Source: Anagrus nilaparvatae
Lineage: Eukaryota; Arthropoda; Insecta; Hymenoptera; Mymaridae
Reading direction: 5' to 3'
Assembly (NCBI GenBank): GCA_022575985.1
Contig: JAKSXM010000258.1
Span: 186,001-250,000 of the forward strand
DNA length: 64,000 nucleotides
Position 1 is the stretch's first letter. Every line of letters begins with the position of its first letter. Both the position numbers and the translations under genes were made by a program. Under the pieces are notes generated by a model. That model ran no database searches, was not told the DNA's origin, and saw nothing but the letters and a program-made list of their open reading frames with translations. Positions 38,193 to 50,100 of the stretch are shown here, in pieces.

Positions 38193-39172
38193 CTAATTAT
38201 GAGTCAAAATTAAGATAGAAATGTGATTAAAATAAGAAAAAGTATCATAACCTAAAATATATGTTACAAAATCAATTAATTTGTTTTTATATAATTCAAA
38301 GATAATTTTGAAAACGCTAAACTTACTTGGATCATTAGTGTTAACTGAGTATACAGGCTCACTAAAATAATTGCATAAAGTAATTAATTGTACGGTTGAA
38401 AAGACATTTTTAAAAATTTCTATTTTTCTTAATATTTTTCCTTCACTGTCAAAAGGTAACAAAGCAAAAGCAAATATTTCAGTTTTTAATGTTAAAGAAT
38501 CTTTAAAATTTTGTAAAATTTCCTTTGTCTCTGAATCTGATTTGGCCATAGAAATTGCAATGGACCAACTTCTTAATGTCGGGCCTGATAATCTTAAAGC
38601 AATGAAAAATTTTGGATCCAGTTTTATAAATGTTCTTGATTGCCAATCAGAAAAACTCGAGGGATCGATTAACGATACTTCGCCGCCCCAGATAGTAAAT
38701 TTTTTATTTTTTGATCTAAGTTTCCTTACAATCGCCTTTGAAAATTTGTCATTATTTTCATAATCTTGAATTGCTGATTTGTAACTTAGAATATCAGTAA
38801 AAAAATCAAAGTGTTTGATGATTCAGTATCGTCGGTAATTAAGTAGTCAATAATATCATCAAAAAATTTCGTATTCTCAATTAAATAATCTGACGAATAT
38901 TCTCTTGAACGTGCAATGCTCAAATAATAATTCTGCATAGTTTAATCAAAATTTTCAAAAATTTTAAAATTTATTTTTTTATTGTTTGGAATCAAAAATT
39001 CTAATGCTGTTAAATCAGGTGTACCAATAACTTTTTGTGTATTTACAAATCCAGATTCTAAGTGAATGAAATTTTGCTTGATTGATGGAATTATTTGAAA
39101 ACTTTTGGGTACTGAAAATGATAAAAATTATTTAATAAATTAACTTAATTAATTTTAACGAGAATTAATTAC

Positions 39173-39483
39173 CTAAATCTGGTTTTCTTAAAATATTGAA
39201 CGGAAAAGTTATAAAAATAAGTGAATACTCTGGTTTGTTACGTAATGAATATAAATGATCGATATATTGTCCATTAACAACGTCAGCTCCAACAACCCTG
39301 AAAGATTCTCCGTTATTTTCTTCTAACAGTTTAACTGGCATTATTTGGATTGTTCTTATAGAAAACTCTTTTTCTACGTGGTAGTTCCAATATCTGGCAA
39401 AGTCAATGAATGAGTATTTTTTTAGTAAATAATTGCAAGGGAAGAAAATGAATTTTTTCAACCAGAGGATCAATCTTTCTTTC
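39173..39483 (-). CDS. Exon 3 of the - strand secreted-protein-like gene
   Basis: It has 311 bases in phase after an ACAAG acceptor. It encodes FARYWNYHVEKEFSIRTIQI and later VVGADVVNGQYIDHLYSL, a beta-rich segment. It ends at GTAATT. The start-like codon inside it is not the gene start, because the upstream exons join in frame. Confidence 0.5.
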
Positions 39484-39526
39484 CTTGTAAAATTCACAAA
39501 TTATGTAACATATGCCAAGTACTTAC

Positions 39527-39688
39527 TTCGAAGTTTTAGAAAAGTTAGTCAAATCTTTAGAACTTAAATGTTTTGAAATTTCAAAAGGCACATGACGTAA
39601 GACTGAATCACCAGTTTTTTGGTGCGAATTTGGTATAAAATTTGTTTCATTTTCTAATATTTGACCAATGCAAACCAAATATTTGTTA
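39527..39688 (-). CDS. Exon 2 of the - strand secreted-protein-like gene
   Basis: It follows a TTTTTAG acceptor, continues in phase from exon 1 for 162 bases and ends at GTAAGT. The product is polar with no recognised motif (for example KYLVCIGQILENETN). Confidence 0.5.
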
Positions 39689-39746
39689 CTAAAAATATGA
39701 AAATCCATTAAAGTTTAAATAATTTTTGATAAATTTTTGGACTCAC

Positions 39747-39799
39747 CGAATAATTGTCAATAAAATAAATATTTCGACTGATTTTATTTTGCGTGTCAT
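39747..39799 (-). CDS. Exon 1 of the - strand secreted-protein-like gene
   Basis: It begins with ATG and encodes a basic start plus hydrophobic stretch resembling a signal peptide (MTRKIKSVEIFILLTIIR). The donor is GTGAGT at 39746-39741. Two bases of a codon are carried over. Confidence 0.5.
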
Positions 39800-40835
39800 T
39801 TTAAAAAAAATTTGTTTTTAACTAAATTAATATTTTTTTATTCTTCATTCATTTATTTTGAAAAACACGATCGAACAATAAAAAATTATTAAGTTTTTTA
39901 CATAAGTTTTAAAATAGAACTAAAACTTTTAACAAAAGTAAATTTTAAAATTTCTCACGCGTTAACGTTAATTCTTTAGTAAATCTTAGCTAATCCTTTA
40001 TAAAAAATTCTTTTTTTCTATTTTAACAAAAAAAATCTTTTTTCTCAATCTTGTTAAACTTTTTTTTTTCTTCAAAACTTGTTCTTTTATTTACGTTCAA
40101 ACAAGCGTTCAAACGTATTTTTCTTTTGTGGATTACTAGAGATTTTAACCGAAAATAATTTATTAAGCTTGATTATGAAATTAGCAAAAACTATGTCAAC
40201 CGCAGAAAAAAAAAATTAAATTAAAAAAAGTCAAGTCCATAAAATATTAAATTAAGCTAGAAAATCTCGAGGGTAAAAATTTCTCCAACTTAAAAATTAC
40301 AAAGGTCACTTGATCGATTTTTTTCTAAAAAAAACCAACACGCGTATCATGTGAAAATTTCTTATCAAAAGTTTATTATTAAAGCTCGTGTTTTCTCTTT
40401 CAATCGCATTATGTTTTATTAGAAAAGTTTGTATTGGCCTTTTTTTATATTCCGGATGTTTTTGATGAAAAATTTTTTTTTATTGTATTCAGGAAGAAAG
40501 ACTTTCCGATGAATTGTGTGTGTGTCTGTGAATATTCTCTTGAATGCACGCTTTTTTTTGAAAGGTCAAAAGGTTATTACTTGAAAATACACCTGATTCT
40601 GTGTGTGTGTAAGAAAATTATTAAATAAAATATTTTATTTCAGTTTTCTGCAGCTACTCGAATTTTTAAAATGGAAGCTAATCCAAAAGCTTTTACGATA
40701 TAAATAAGTTAGAAAAACTTACAAATTTTAATTTTTTTACTCGAGTTAAAACGTAAGATCATGATTAAGCATAAAAAATGTCGAATTTCAAGAAATTTTA
40801 TTATTTAATTAATCGCTTAAACAATAAAAACAATC
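39800..40835. promoter_or_regulatory. Divergent intergenic or 5'-leader region
   Basis: This roughly 1-kb gap separates the - strand gene start (39799) from the RapGEF long-isoform ATG (40836). A good acceptor (TATTTTATTTCAG ending at 40643) suggests the RapGEF 5' leader exon may begin at 40644, with an upstream non-coding exon elsewhere. No clear core promoter elements are seen in the AT-rich background. Confidence 0.35.
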
Positions 40836-41182
40836 ATGCACAAACATACAAATCAATTAAAAAATTCTCAAAGTCACGAACAGCAAGAAGAAAATGCTAC
40901 AAGTGGAAATTTGCCATCGAATAACAATAAAATGAAGGAAGAAAAAAAATTACATTTACGTGCCCCAGTGAGACGCTGGAACAGTTTTCACGGTGGTAAT
41001 TACGGCGAGGGTTTTCAGTATCCTGGCTTGAGTCAGCAGGATGCTTACGCGTACAGATTTGCACCTCCCAGGTTACCCAGGGCAGTGCAAGTGCTCAGAA
41101 GTGAAAGCGTCGATAGGTCACATCCACCGAGAGTGCAGCCACCGCCGCCTCCTGCTTTTCCCAGAAGACGATTTTCAGTTTG
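40836..41182 (+). CDS. Gef26: RapGEF exon 1 (long isoform)
   Basis: It encodes 115 residues plus two bases. After a Gln/Asn-rich start comes [18 protein letters not shown], then [20 protein letters not shown] and [17 protein letters not shown]. The donor is GTAAGA at 41183; the split codon is completed by exon 2 as Cys. The ATG at 40836 is the first in frame after the TAA at 40818-40820. Confidence 0.85.
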
Positions 41183-44100
41183 GTAAGACTAAGAATTTCT
41201 GCTGTTTTGCAGGAGTTTTACTTAAATTACTTGTTGAAATTTCTGTTTTACTAATTAAGTTAGATGCGAAATTTTATTAAATTAAAGCATACTTAAGCTC
41301 GAAGAAACTTTGTTACTATGAATTATTGCGCGCAAAGGCTTTTAAACGTTACTTTAAAGTTAGCTCGTTTTTTTAATGAATCCCTTGAGGAGTCGTGAAA
41401 AACTTAAGTTTATGCTGATTTTTCAGATTATTAATTAATTTTTCTTTTAAACTCGTATAAAATTAGGCTAATGAATGGTCCTTCGAGCCGGATAAACCAT
41501 TTTTTAAAAAAAGCTAAAAATGTTTGTTTTTGAGCTAAACGCTGTAACTCTAGTTATAAATTCCTCCAAAAGTCCACTAAATTATTCCCAGTTTAACACG
41601 ACAAAACTTTTTCAATGTTTAAATAAACATAAATTTCCAACACCTTTTTTTCATTTTTATTTATTTTAACTTTTCTTTTATATGCAAAACTCATAAAATA
41701 TTCCATTTTTTGCTAGGGTATCAAAGTAAAAAAAGTATTATTCATATAAAAAAACATAAAAATTTTTGACGTATTTTGAGTGATGAGAATAAGAAATATT
41801 TATAACGCATAACAAAAACGTAAGATAATATTTTTTTTAGTATGAATAATGAATAAAATTATTATTGTGAAAAAAAATTAATTTATCATTTTTTTAACCT
41901 TACAGAAAAATTAAAATTTATGTGTGTGTGTTTTTTTATCGATTTTTAAACAGCCTTTTGTACTATAAATTATGTAGTTCAAATCGAAAAGCACTTTTTT
42001 TTAGATGCAATAAAAGAAGACACTTAAGTTTTATGCAGATATTTTTTTTTTTGAACTAGATTATGATTTTATTGGGTGTTTTTTGGCCACATAATTTGGG
42101 GCACATGTGAATGATGAAAGTTCACCTAAAATAAATCAATCATTATTATTGATAAAAAACAAACACTTTTGAATATCAATTACATTACAAGCAGTAAATC
42201 AAAAAAATTCCAACACCTTATTTGAACAAATCGATCGAAAAACAAAAAAATGTGATTCATTTCAAGAGATCCGGTTTAATGGGGTGTAAAAGTGTATTCA
42301 TATCATGTAAAACAATAAATCGTGAGAAATTTCCTTTTTACATTTTTTCATAACAAGAAAATACTTTGATTTTATAGGTTTTCTAGAAAAATATTCTTTA
42401 CAAGAGTTTAGCTATTTGGTTAACTGCTTTTGAAACCTCGCAATTTCATTTATTTACAGTGCGGGTAATCAGTTAAAGAGAACATTTTTATTGACTTCTG
42501 AAGTGATTAGAAAATTTAGATCAGTTAATGCTTTTTCGATTTGTACAGAATTTATCGAGGATATAAAAATGTTAATAAATCTTGTTAAATGAGCCGATTA
42601 CACGAGAAATAAATCTTAAACTTTATTTTTCTCCAATAATAGAACTAATTTTGCTAATTTCAAAAAGGTTCTTCAATTATAATTTAGAACTTTTGTTAAA
42701 CTTCGATACGGTTTCGGAATGTAAAATCTTTTTCCAGAGACCTTTTTCGTACGATAATTCTCTGCTTGTTCAAGTGAATTTTCAAGCAACTTTGAGGCTA
42801 ATTTTGTAAATTATGAGATTAAACTAAATTTCGTATTATGATTCAAATTTTTAAATAAATTAAATAAAACTAGCATTTTTGTTGAAAAGTATTTTTATCA
42901 TAATTCTTCACACACACACACACACACACACAAGCCCTCAAATCCACAGAGACATAAAACCTAGAATTAAATTTTCATAATAAAAAGAAGAAGAAGATAG
43001 AAATTTAATATCTTTATTTTTTTGCATTTTAAAGAGACAGTTTTTTTTTTTAATGCGAGAGTCGTTTATTTCCTCATAATGACATTAATATTCTCAAAAA
43101 GTAATATTATATTGTGTTATACCCATAAAACAAAAGTACAATTAATTACAAAAATAAAAAAAGTATAATAAAAAGTAAAATTTCATTATTTTACAGTTTT
43201 GGAAAACGTACGGGAGGCAGTGCGAGAAGGCCGAACGAATGTTTTGTGCTTGAGCCATCTGAGATGATAGCTGTGAGTATTTAATTTCATTTATTATTAA
43301 AACTTTTTTAGAAAGATATAACTTGAGACATGCTATGGCAGTTAATCGATATTTTTTTTATTACACCTCGGGATGTTCTAGAGCACAATGAGGCCTTGAT
43401 GAATAAGGTATTAGGGTTCTTAAGGTCTCTCTCTTGGTTATGTGGGTGAAATTTTTAATCGATCTTTTGGAAAAAAGTGGTGAATTTTGATTTAAAATTT
43501 ATGAAAAGTAGACATCAATACAGTGCTGTCATCTCTTAAACGTAATTCAAAGCTGTAAATATTTATCATTTGAACAGAAAATGACATTACCGATACTTAT
43601 TTATCTCGTAATATAAATTTACTGAAATATTAATAATACACAATGAAACCGTTTGTCCCTTTGAATTTAGGAAATATTATTTTAAGAACATTCGCTTCAT
43701 TGAAAATTCTTCTATTATTCTAAATTTACGTCTTTATGTAACTGTTTGTATTATTCTCTATTGTAATTTAATTAAATACAATTGTTGTTTTTTACATAAA
43801 AGATTTTTTCTTCAATAATTTTTAAAATTCGAATTCTATTGGGTTATTGGAATTGAACAAGGATTTTACGGTGACATTATTCACAAATGGACTAAAGTGG
43901 TACTTCTAGTTTTTAAACTATCTAACATGCGAAGAGAAAGTTAATCAGGGAATGTACTCTAATTAGCAACTTATGAAAACTCAGCAAGTCCAATTAGAAA
44001 TTATGTGGTTAATTTACATGATAATTATTTTGTCCTAAAATTCCAAGTTAGAGAACCCGCAAGAGTCCCATATAAATATTTTGGTCATTTCAAATATCCT

Positions 44101-47100
44101 TGAATCCCCTAGAGTACCATTTTTCCCCATACAAATATCCCAATAAATCCAAAAATTCAATAAAAATTATTTTTATACTTTTTTCTACCCAGAACCAATT
44201 TATAAATCATTAAATTTTTTTATGCTCGCTGTGTGTACTTTGTAACATGTAAAAACAGTACGCAAACGGAATTTTAACTAAGAAGGAAACTGAACGTATC
44301 CAAAGAGGAAGAAGAAAAACATTAATAAAACTCAATGTCGAGGTTTTTTTCGATTTTTAACCCTTTCGACGATCGACCTCGAATAATAAATTGAAAATCC
44401 AATCGAGTTTACTTTTTTTTTTAAAAAAAGTCGATGCCCTTGTATTTTTAAAAATTTTGAATGAAAAATTCAATTACATTTCAACACACGTAATTTATTA
44501 AATTACGAATTGTATCGTACGTTTTGTTAATTAATATTGTTAGTGTCTCATGAAAACGGTGATTTTCTGAAAATAATATGCATGCACGTGCCATAAATAC
44601 ACACACTAAAACATGATATTTATGTTTTCCCCAGTGAATTATTTGGTTTGTATATCGATAATATTCCCTTGACTTTGACTGTTTTAGTTTTTTAAGCGTA
44701 TAAAAGTAACGCTCGTTTTATTGGCTTTTTTTAAAACTGTTTTTTTATACTAAGGTTATTTCCTATTATTTTTTTTAGAAATTTATTCAGAAAATTTTTA
44801 TGCGGGGTTTGTTACGTTTTTAGATTAGTTTTTTGTTGTTTTGGGATTATATGAGGAAATTAAGTTTCTCATAAATTATAATTTTTGAATTAAATTTTGT
44901 AAACTGAAAAGCTATTTCCGGATAAGTACAGTGATTTGGCCCCAAAAACCAAACTTAAAGTAAGTGCATCGGGAAAGTTATCAAAAACTCACTGATTCCC
45001 GTTGGAATTAGACCTCTAGGCCACTTAAAATTTCACCTTTTTTTTCAAGAATATTTATTTGATTAACAAGGGAAAAAAATAGGATTTGGCTTTGAATGCA
45101 GTTGTTTTGAAAGACAGCAGTGAAAGTAAAATTTCCTACATTTTTTCCCGTGTTCAACACATAGTTTTTCATTAAAATCGAAAAAAAGATCGCCCGAAAG
45201 TAAGAAAGTAGATCTTTTTTGCAGCACTGAAATTTTTTATTTTTGTCAGTGGCCAGAAAGCAAGTATTTCCCAGCCTTTTACGCGACCGGAAAAAACGTG
45301 TTTTTTCGCCACTGACGAAGAATGTAATTTACGTGCGATTTGGGCCATTCTTTACTTTTCTATACATGGGCTCGTAATATACTTTTTCAGCATCTAGGAG
45401 GTTTTTCAAAATTTACCTATATGAAAACCGAGACTTTGGTGAAATTTCTCGAGCAATCTTAAATTAGAATTAATATTTTCCTTTAGGGGAGTGCATAATT
45501 TATTATTGGTGTATTTGTAGTTTAGTCCTTTTTTCAGGTTGGGTCAGTTTTCGGGTAAACCCGAAAAGTTTCAGAGGCCTATAGGTACGGTTTTGAATCA
45601 GAATTTTCTCGCAGGGTTCTAAAACTTTTTGGGTTCCCGAAAACTGACCCGACTTCTCAGTTCGGGTAACCGTACACCTCTAGTATTTTCATTCGGTGAC
45701 ATTAAACAGGGTCTAAAAAATTTTAGTATAAACCTGCCCAGATTCCAGGAATTCTGTTGCTTTTATTTACTTCAAGGTAAATAATTGCAACAAATTACAA
45801 ACTGTTATATCCAATTTACTAATTAAGTCTAGTTGTTTAACTTATATACAGACAAATCCCCAAAATATTTACATTACTCTAAATCTGTCTAAAAATTATT
45901 CTTAGAAAGAGCTTTTATGATAGATTCATATTCAACATAATAATTCCATTAGCAAACGAAATGTTATTTTTGGCAAAGCAAATTACGCTATTTTTTCTGA
46001 ATAGCAAATGTAATTTTATTAAAACTGTTACAGAAATAAGTTCAACAACCTTTTCTTTCGAAATGCGAAAAATTGATTTTTTATGAAGCAGTATTTGTTA
46101 AAAAAATTCTGTTTTAGAAAGTATAGGTACACCACAAATTATTTTGGTTTTAATAAAAATAAATTGTAAAATATAAATACCTTTCTTACAATATATGGTT
46201 CATTCTTGGATAAAGTAAGAATCAAGCAGAAATCTGACTCAGAAATACAAATAAAATTTCAAGAAAAAATCTGACTCTACAATAAAACGAGAAACTTATA
46301 TTACAATTACCAAGCATAAATGACAATTTTTCTGTTACGTGATATTCAAATAATGACTAAATTACAAAAAATCTGTGGGTATTTGAAAGAGCAATCATTG
46401 ATTTATCATAAAATAATCTTTCTGTTGTTTTATTATAAAAAAATTTGATACAGTTGATTTAATTTTCTGTATTATTTACTCTATAACCTCAAAAACCACT
46501 TGATGCAAAAGAGCGTACCTACTCACGCGCGTATCCGATTTGTGGTTTTATGACAAAAAATTTCAATTTTAGAATTGACAGAGTTAAAATAAATGTTAAA
46601 GAAATAATAATCAATAACGTAATTCTTTGAAATAAATATCAAAGTTTTTTTTGACTCGTCAGTGTTTACTTTGAATAGAATCTATTTTTTTAGTGAGGGG
46701 AAAAAATATTCTTTTATTTTCATAGAAAGTCATTAAACTCCAAGTTTTTACCCAAAACAGTAGGGCCCAAAATGGCCTATTTTTAACATGGTCTTATTAA
46801 TTTTTGTTAATTAACATAAATGAGAAAGTAGAGAAGGTAAAAAAACATGTGTAACTCAAAATGCATGCATAATTTTCGAATTAATATAGATTTTATCACT
46901 TTTAATAATAACATCATGAGAATATTTACATTTTTTAAAAAACTTGTTTTGCTAGCTACATATGTTTTAAAATAACAGAAATTTTTCTACAATCAGCAGA
47001 AAACACATGGTCCATGTTTGAAAATATTTTTACTCAATTAGCATAGCTTTTTGCCTTAATATTTTTCAATAAAATCCAAAAGTTCAAAAATTAGGGTTCC

Positions 47101-50100
47101 CATGCATGGCTTTAAGGCTTGAAAATAGAAGCATGTGTTTGGCATGTGCAATTTACATTTTTTTATTGCATGGAAAAAAAAGTTATTTTAAAAGTGACAA
47201 AATGTAAATAAAAGTGCATGAGTGCAGCATTGCTTTGCTTGGATTTTGAAATACACTGCTGGAGTGTGTTGGCAAATATTAAAATAAATTAAAAAGAGTC
47301 TTATCAGTGAATAAGGAGATTCGGCGACTCTTCAAATAAAATGTTGTTTAATCCAAATGGTTAAGTCTTCTGAAAACTGAAATTATCTTCTGGGGTAAAA
47401 TTCAAATTCCGAAAATTTAAACTGTGGTATAGGCGAAATTGGTTTCTTGACGGAAGTTATGTCATCAAAAACAGGCACTCGTACCTTTAGTAGAAAATTT
47501 CACCCTATAAGAACTGATAACCATAATTAAAAAACTAACATTGCATAATTTATTCAAAAAAAGGACAATAATCCAAAAAGGGGGTGTAATTTTAACAATA
47601 ATTAATAACGCACACACGATTTACCGATTAAATTCGATAGCACGTGAAATTAAAATAATTGCAATACTTAATTCGAGTGTCACGTGATTACCCGCGTGTT
47701 TTAAATATATGCAAAAAAAAGCACAGTAAAATATTTTAATATATTCGCATTATTTTTATTTTAAAAAAGTATATTAACGCGCATCATATAGTTTATGCCT
47801 GTGTGTGTGTTTAAAAGTGAAATCTGATGTCGGTTTTTGTCAAGCTTGTTAGTTTTTAGTTCTCTTTTAGAGTCCGTACGCTTTGGACGTAATATTTGAG
47901 TTTTGTAAAAGTTTATTATTAGAATTTTAAAAAAAGTTTCTACGTGCGTGTGAGTGTGTGTGTGTGTGTTAAGCATGTTTTATAATGTAAATTTGTTGAA
48001 TTACTGTAAAGTAAAAAACAAAAAATAGTGAATTTATCGAAAAAAATGAAATGAATAAGTGATTTTGTGGCATTGAAAAATAGTTTATATTAAAAAGTGA
48101 AATGTTGAAGCATTCAGGAAAATGCAGGAATCAATCATCGACAACAAATGTACTTTATCGAGAAAAAAAAGGTCGTTCACAAATAACTCGAAGTTGGCCA
48201 GGCACTCCGAGTTCACTTTCCCTGCTGTCGATGACCTCTTCCGAGGTATAAAAATTGATTTTAACAAATTAAGGGGGAGAGTATCCTAAGACTTATTAAT
48301 TTATTAAAAGAATTTTTTAACTTCTCTCTCTTGAGAATTAAGAAAGTTTTATGTGAGAGAAGGGTCGGTAGGTTATCGCTAATGTGTTTTATAAATATTT
48401 CCTACGCATAAATTTTAATAAATTTTTAGTTTTGTAAATATATTTCTCATTATTTTTTATCTTGTTTGGAAGTATTTTTATTTTTTTTTGGGTTAAAATA
48501 TCAAAGTTTGTGGGAGATAACGATAAATAATATTAAAGTCTCTATCACTCACACGCTGATACAGTTTATAAATAAATAAATTGTAAACTTCGTGTCATTT
48601 ATTTTTGAGGTCTAAAGTCACAATTTCTGTATCTGGTATCAAATTTTTTTTACCTTTCATTGTTTTTTTTTCATGTTTGATAGTTAAAATTTGTACACAA
48701 AACTGATTAATCGATTTTTTGATAGGATTCTCCTCGTTATGAGAAGGCTTCATCCACTCGTTTCTCAGTCTTGCGAAAATTGATACTTTAAAAAGTCTTA
48801 AAAAGTAGCATCAAATCGTTGGGAAGTTTTAAAAACTCACTCAACTCCACGATAGTCACGAAATGTCCCATATACCTCGACTCTCTTATAAAAATTTGTT
48901 TTTAATAAAATTTTTTAACTATCAAAAGTTAACTTTCTATGGTAATTGAATATTTTTTTAAAAAAAAGATATCTCAAATTACTAAAAGTTTTCTCATTTG
49001 TGGAAAAAATGTTAACAATGCAGAGAGATGAATCATTGGGAAATGAGTCTTGTAGATTGAAAAATTATTATCACAACTGATAATTCTGATTTATCAAAAT
49101 AACGTATCTTTGCTTCGACCTTCTTTTTGTTAATTCTGGAGTCAGGAAAGGGCGTATCAATCGTTATCATAAATTTAAAAAAATTATTATTACAAGTTTT
49201 ATTAGCAATTAGCATTTTATGTAACCATAAATTAACTTTAAAAACTGGTTATTTTTTTGTTTGTAAGAAAAACAATTAATTGTCAGTATATAAAAAATTT
49301 ATTTGTTTTTTATACGAATGCATGAGCAAGTAATTAAGTACTTAACGCGTTTCGTAACGAGTCTGCTGTCTGAAGTTAATTTTTTTTCTCGAGTAAAAAG
49401 TTTAATTATTTGAAATTGTAAAAAAAAAAATTTTTTTTATCGATTGTTTACGAAAAATTATCTGTGTAATCAAGTTTAATCTTTTGTTATCGTTTTTGAG
49501 TTAGCGCTGTTAAGCTGTCGTGATGTAAATAAAACACTTGAAAATTTAATTGATTTTTCTTGAATCAAAAATTAATTCAAAATATTTCTTTAATTAAAAA
49601 ACCAGAAATTGATGATTTAAAAAAATTTTTAGGCCTAAAATTAGGTCCTAATACTATAATAGTTGTAAAAAATCACCAGTTATACACATACACTGTAAAA
49701 AGTAATTTTCTTAGATTTACAAAAAAAATAGAATTTTTTCGAAAAATTAGTAAATTTTCAAAAAAAATTTGAAAATAGTCTAAATTTAGTAATTATACAA
49801 TTTTTTTCGAATATTTACAAATTTTTTCGGAAATTTACTAATTTTTTGAAAATGTTCTAATTTTTTTGTTAATATAAGAAAGTTACTTTTTACAGTGTAC
49901 ATACACACATAATTTTTTTAAAAACAGCTTTTTTTGCTTCCTGGAGGTTCAAAAAATGCTTATATACACAAAAATCAAAAGTTCACAATATGAGGAACCA
50001 ATAACTAAAACAGGTCAAACAAATAAACAAACAAATTTTTAACTCTAAATATCTCTGAATGTAGATTCAATTTTTTGCAAAACGCATGCCTTCTAAATCT

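Larger units (their letters stand above)
38193..39799 (-). pseudogene. Secreted-protein-like multi-exon gene, disrupted last exon
   Basis: On the - strand an ATG at 39799 opens a hydrophobic leader (SVEIFILLTII), followed by four exons with good borders and matching phases: 39799-39747 (donor GTGAGT), 39688-39527 (acceptor TTTTTAG, donor GTAAGT), 39483-39173 (donor GTAATT) and from 39111 (acceptor ATTTTCAG) to a stop at 38193. The first three exons are intact, about 175 codons, including FRVVGADVVNGQYIDH. The last exon has an in-frame TAA at 38944-38942 and a frame change near 38800, where a run of seven T lies. It then stays open to the end and includes the pattern WGGE, about ten residues, DWQS, then RSW. 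That GG..W..S pattern recalls the end of MACPF-fold secreted proteins such as insect Torso-like, but I cannot confirm this. The stop and frameshift may be real decay, an unseen small intron, or an assembly error in the T run. It lies head-to-head with the RapGEF long isoform, about 1 kb apart. Confidence 0.5.

Noticed and set aside
42909..42932. AC repeat, and TG repeats at 152-171 and 47950-47970
   Set aside because: These are ordinary microsatellites with no sign of function.
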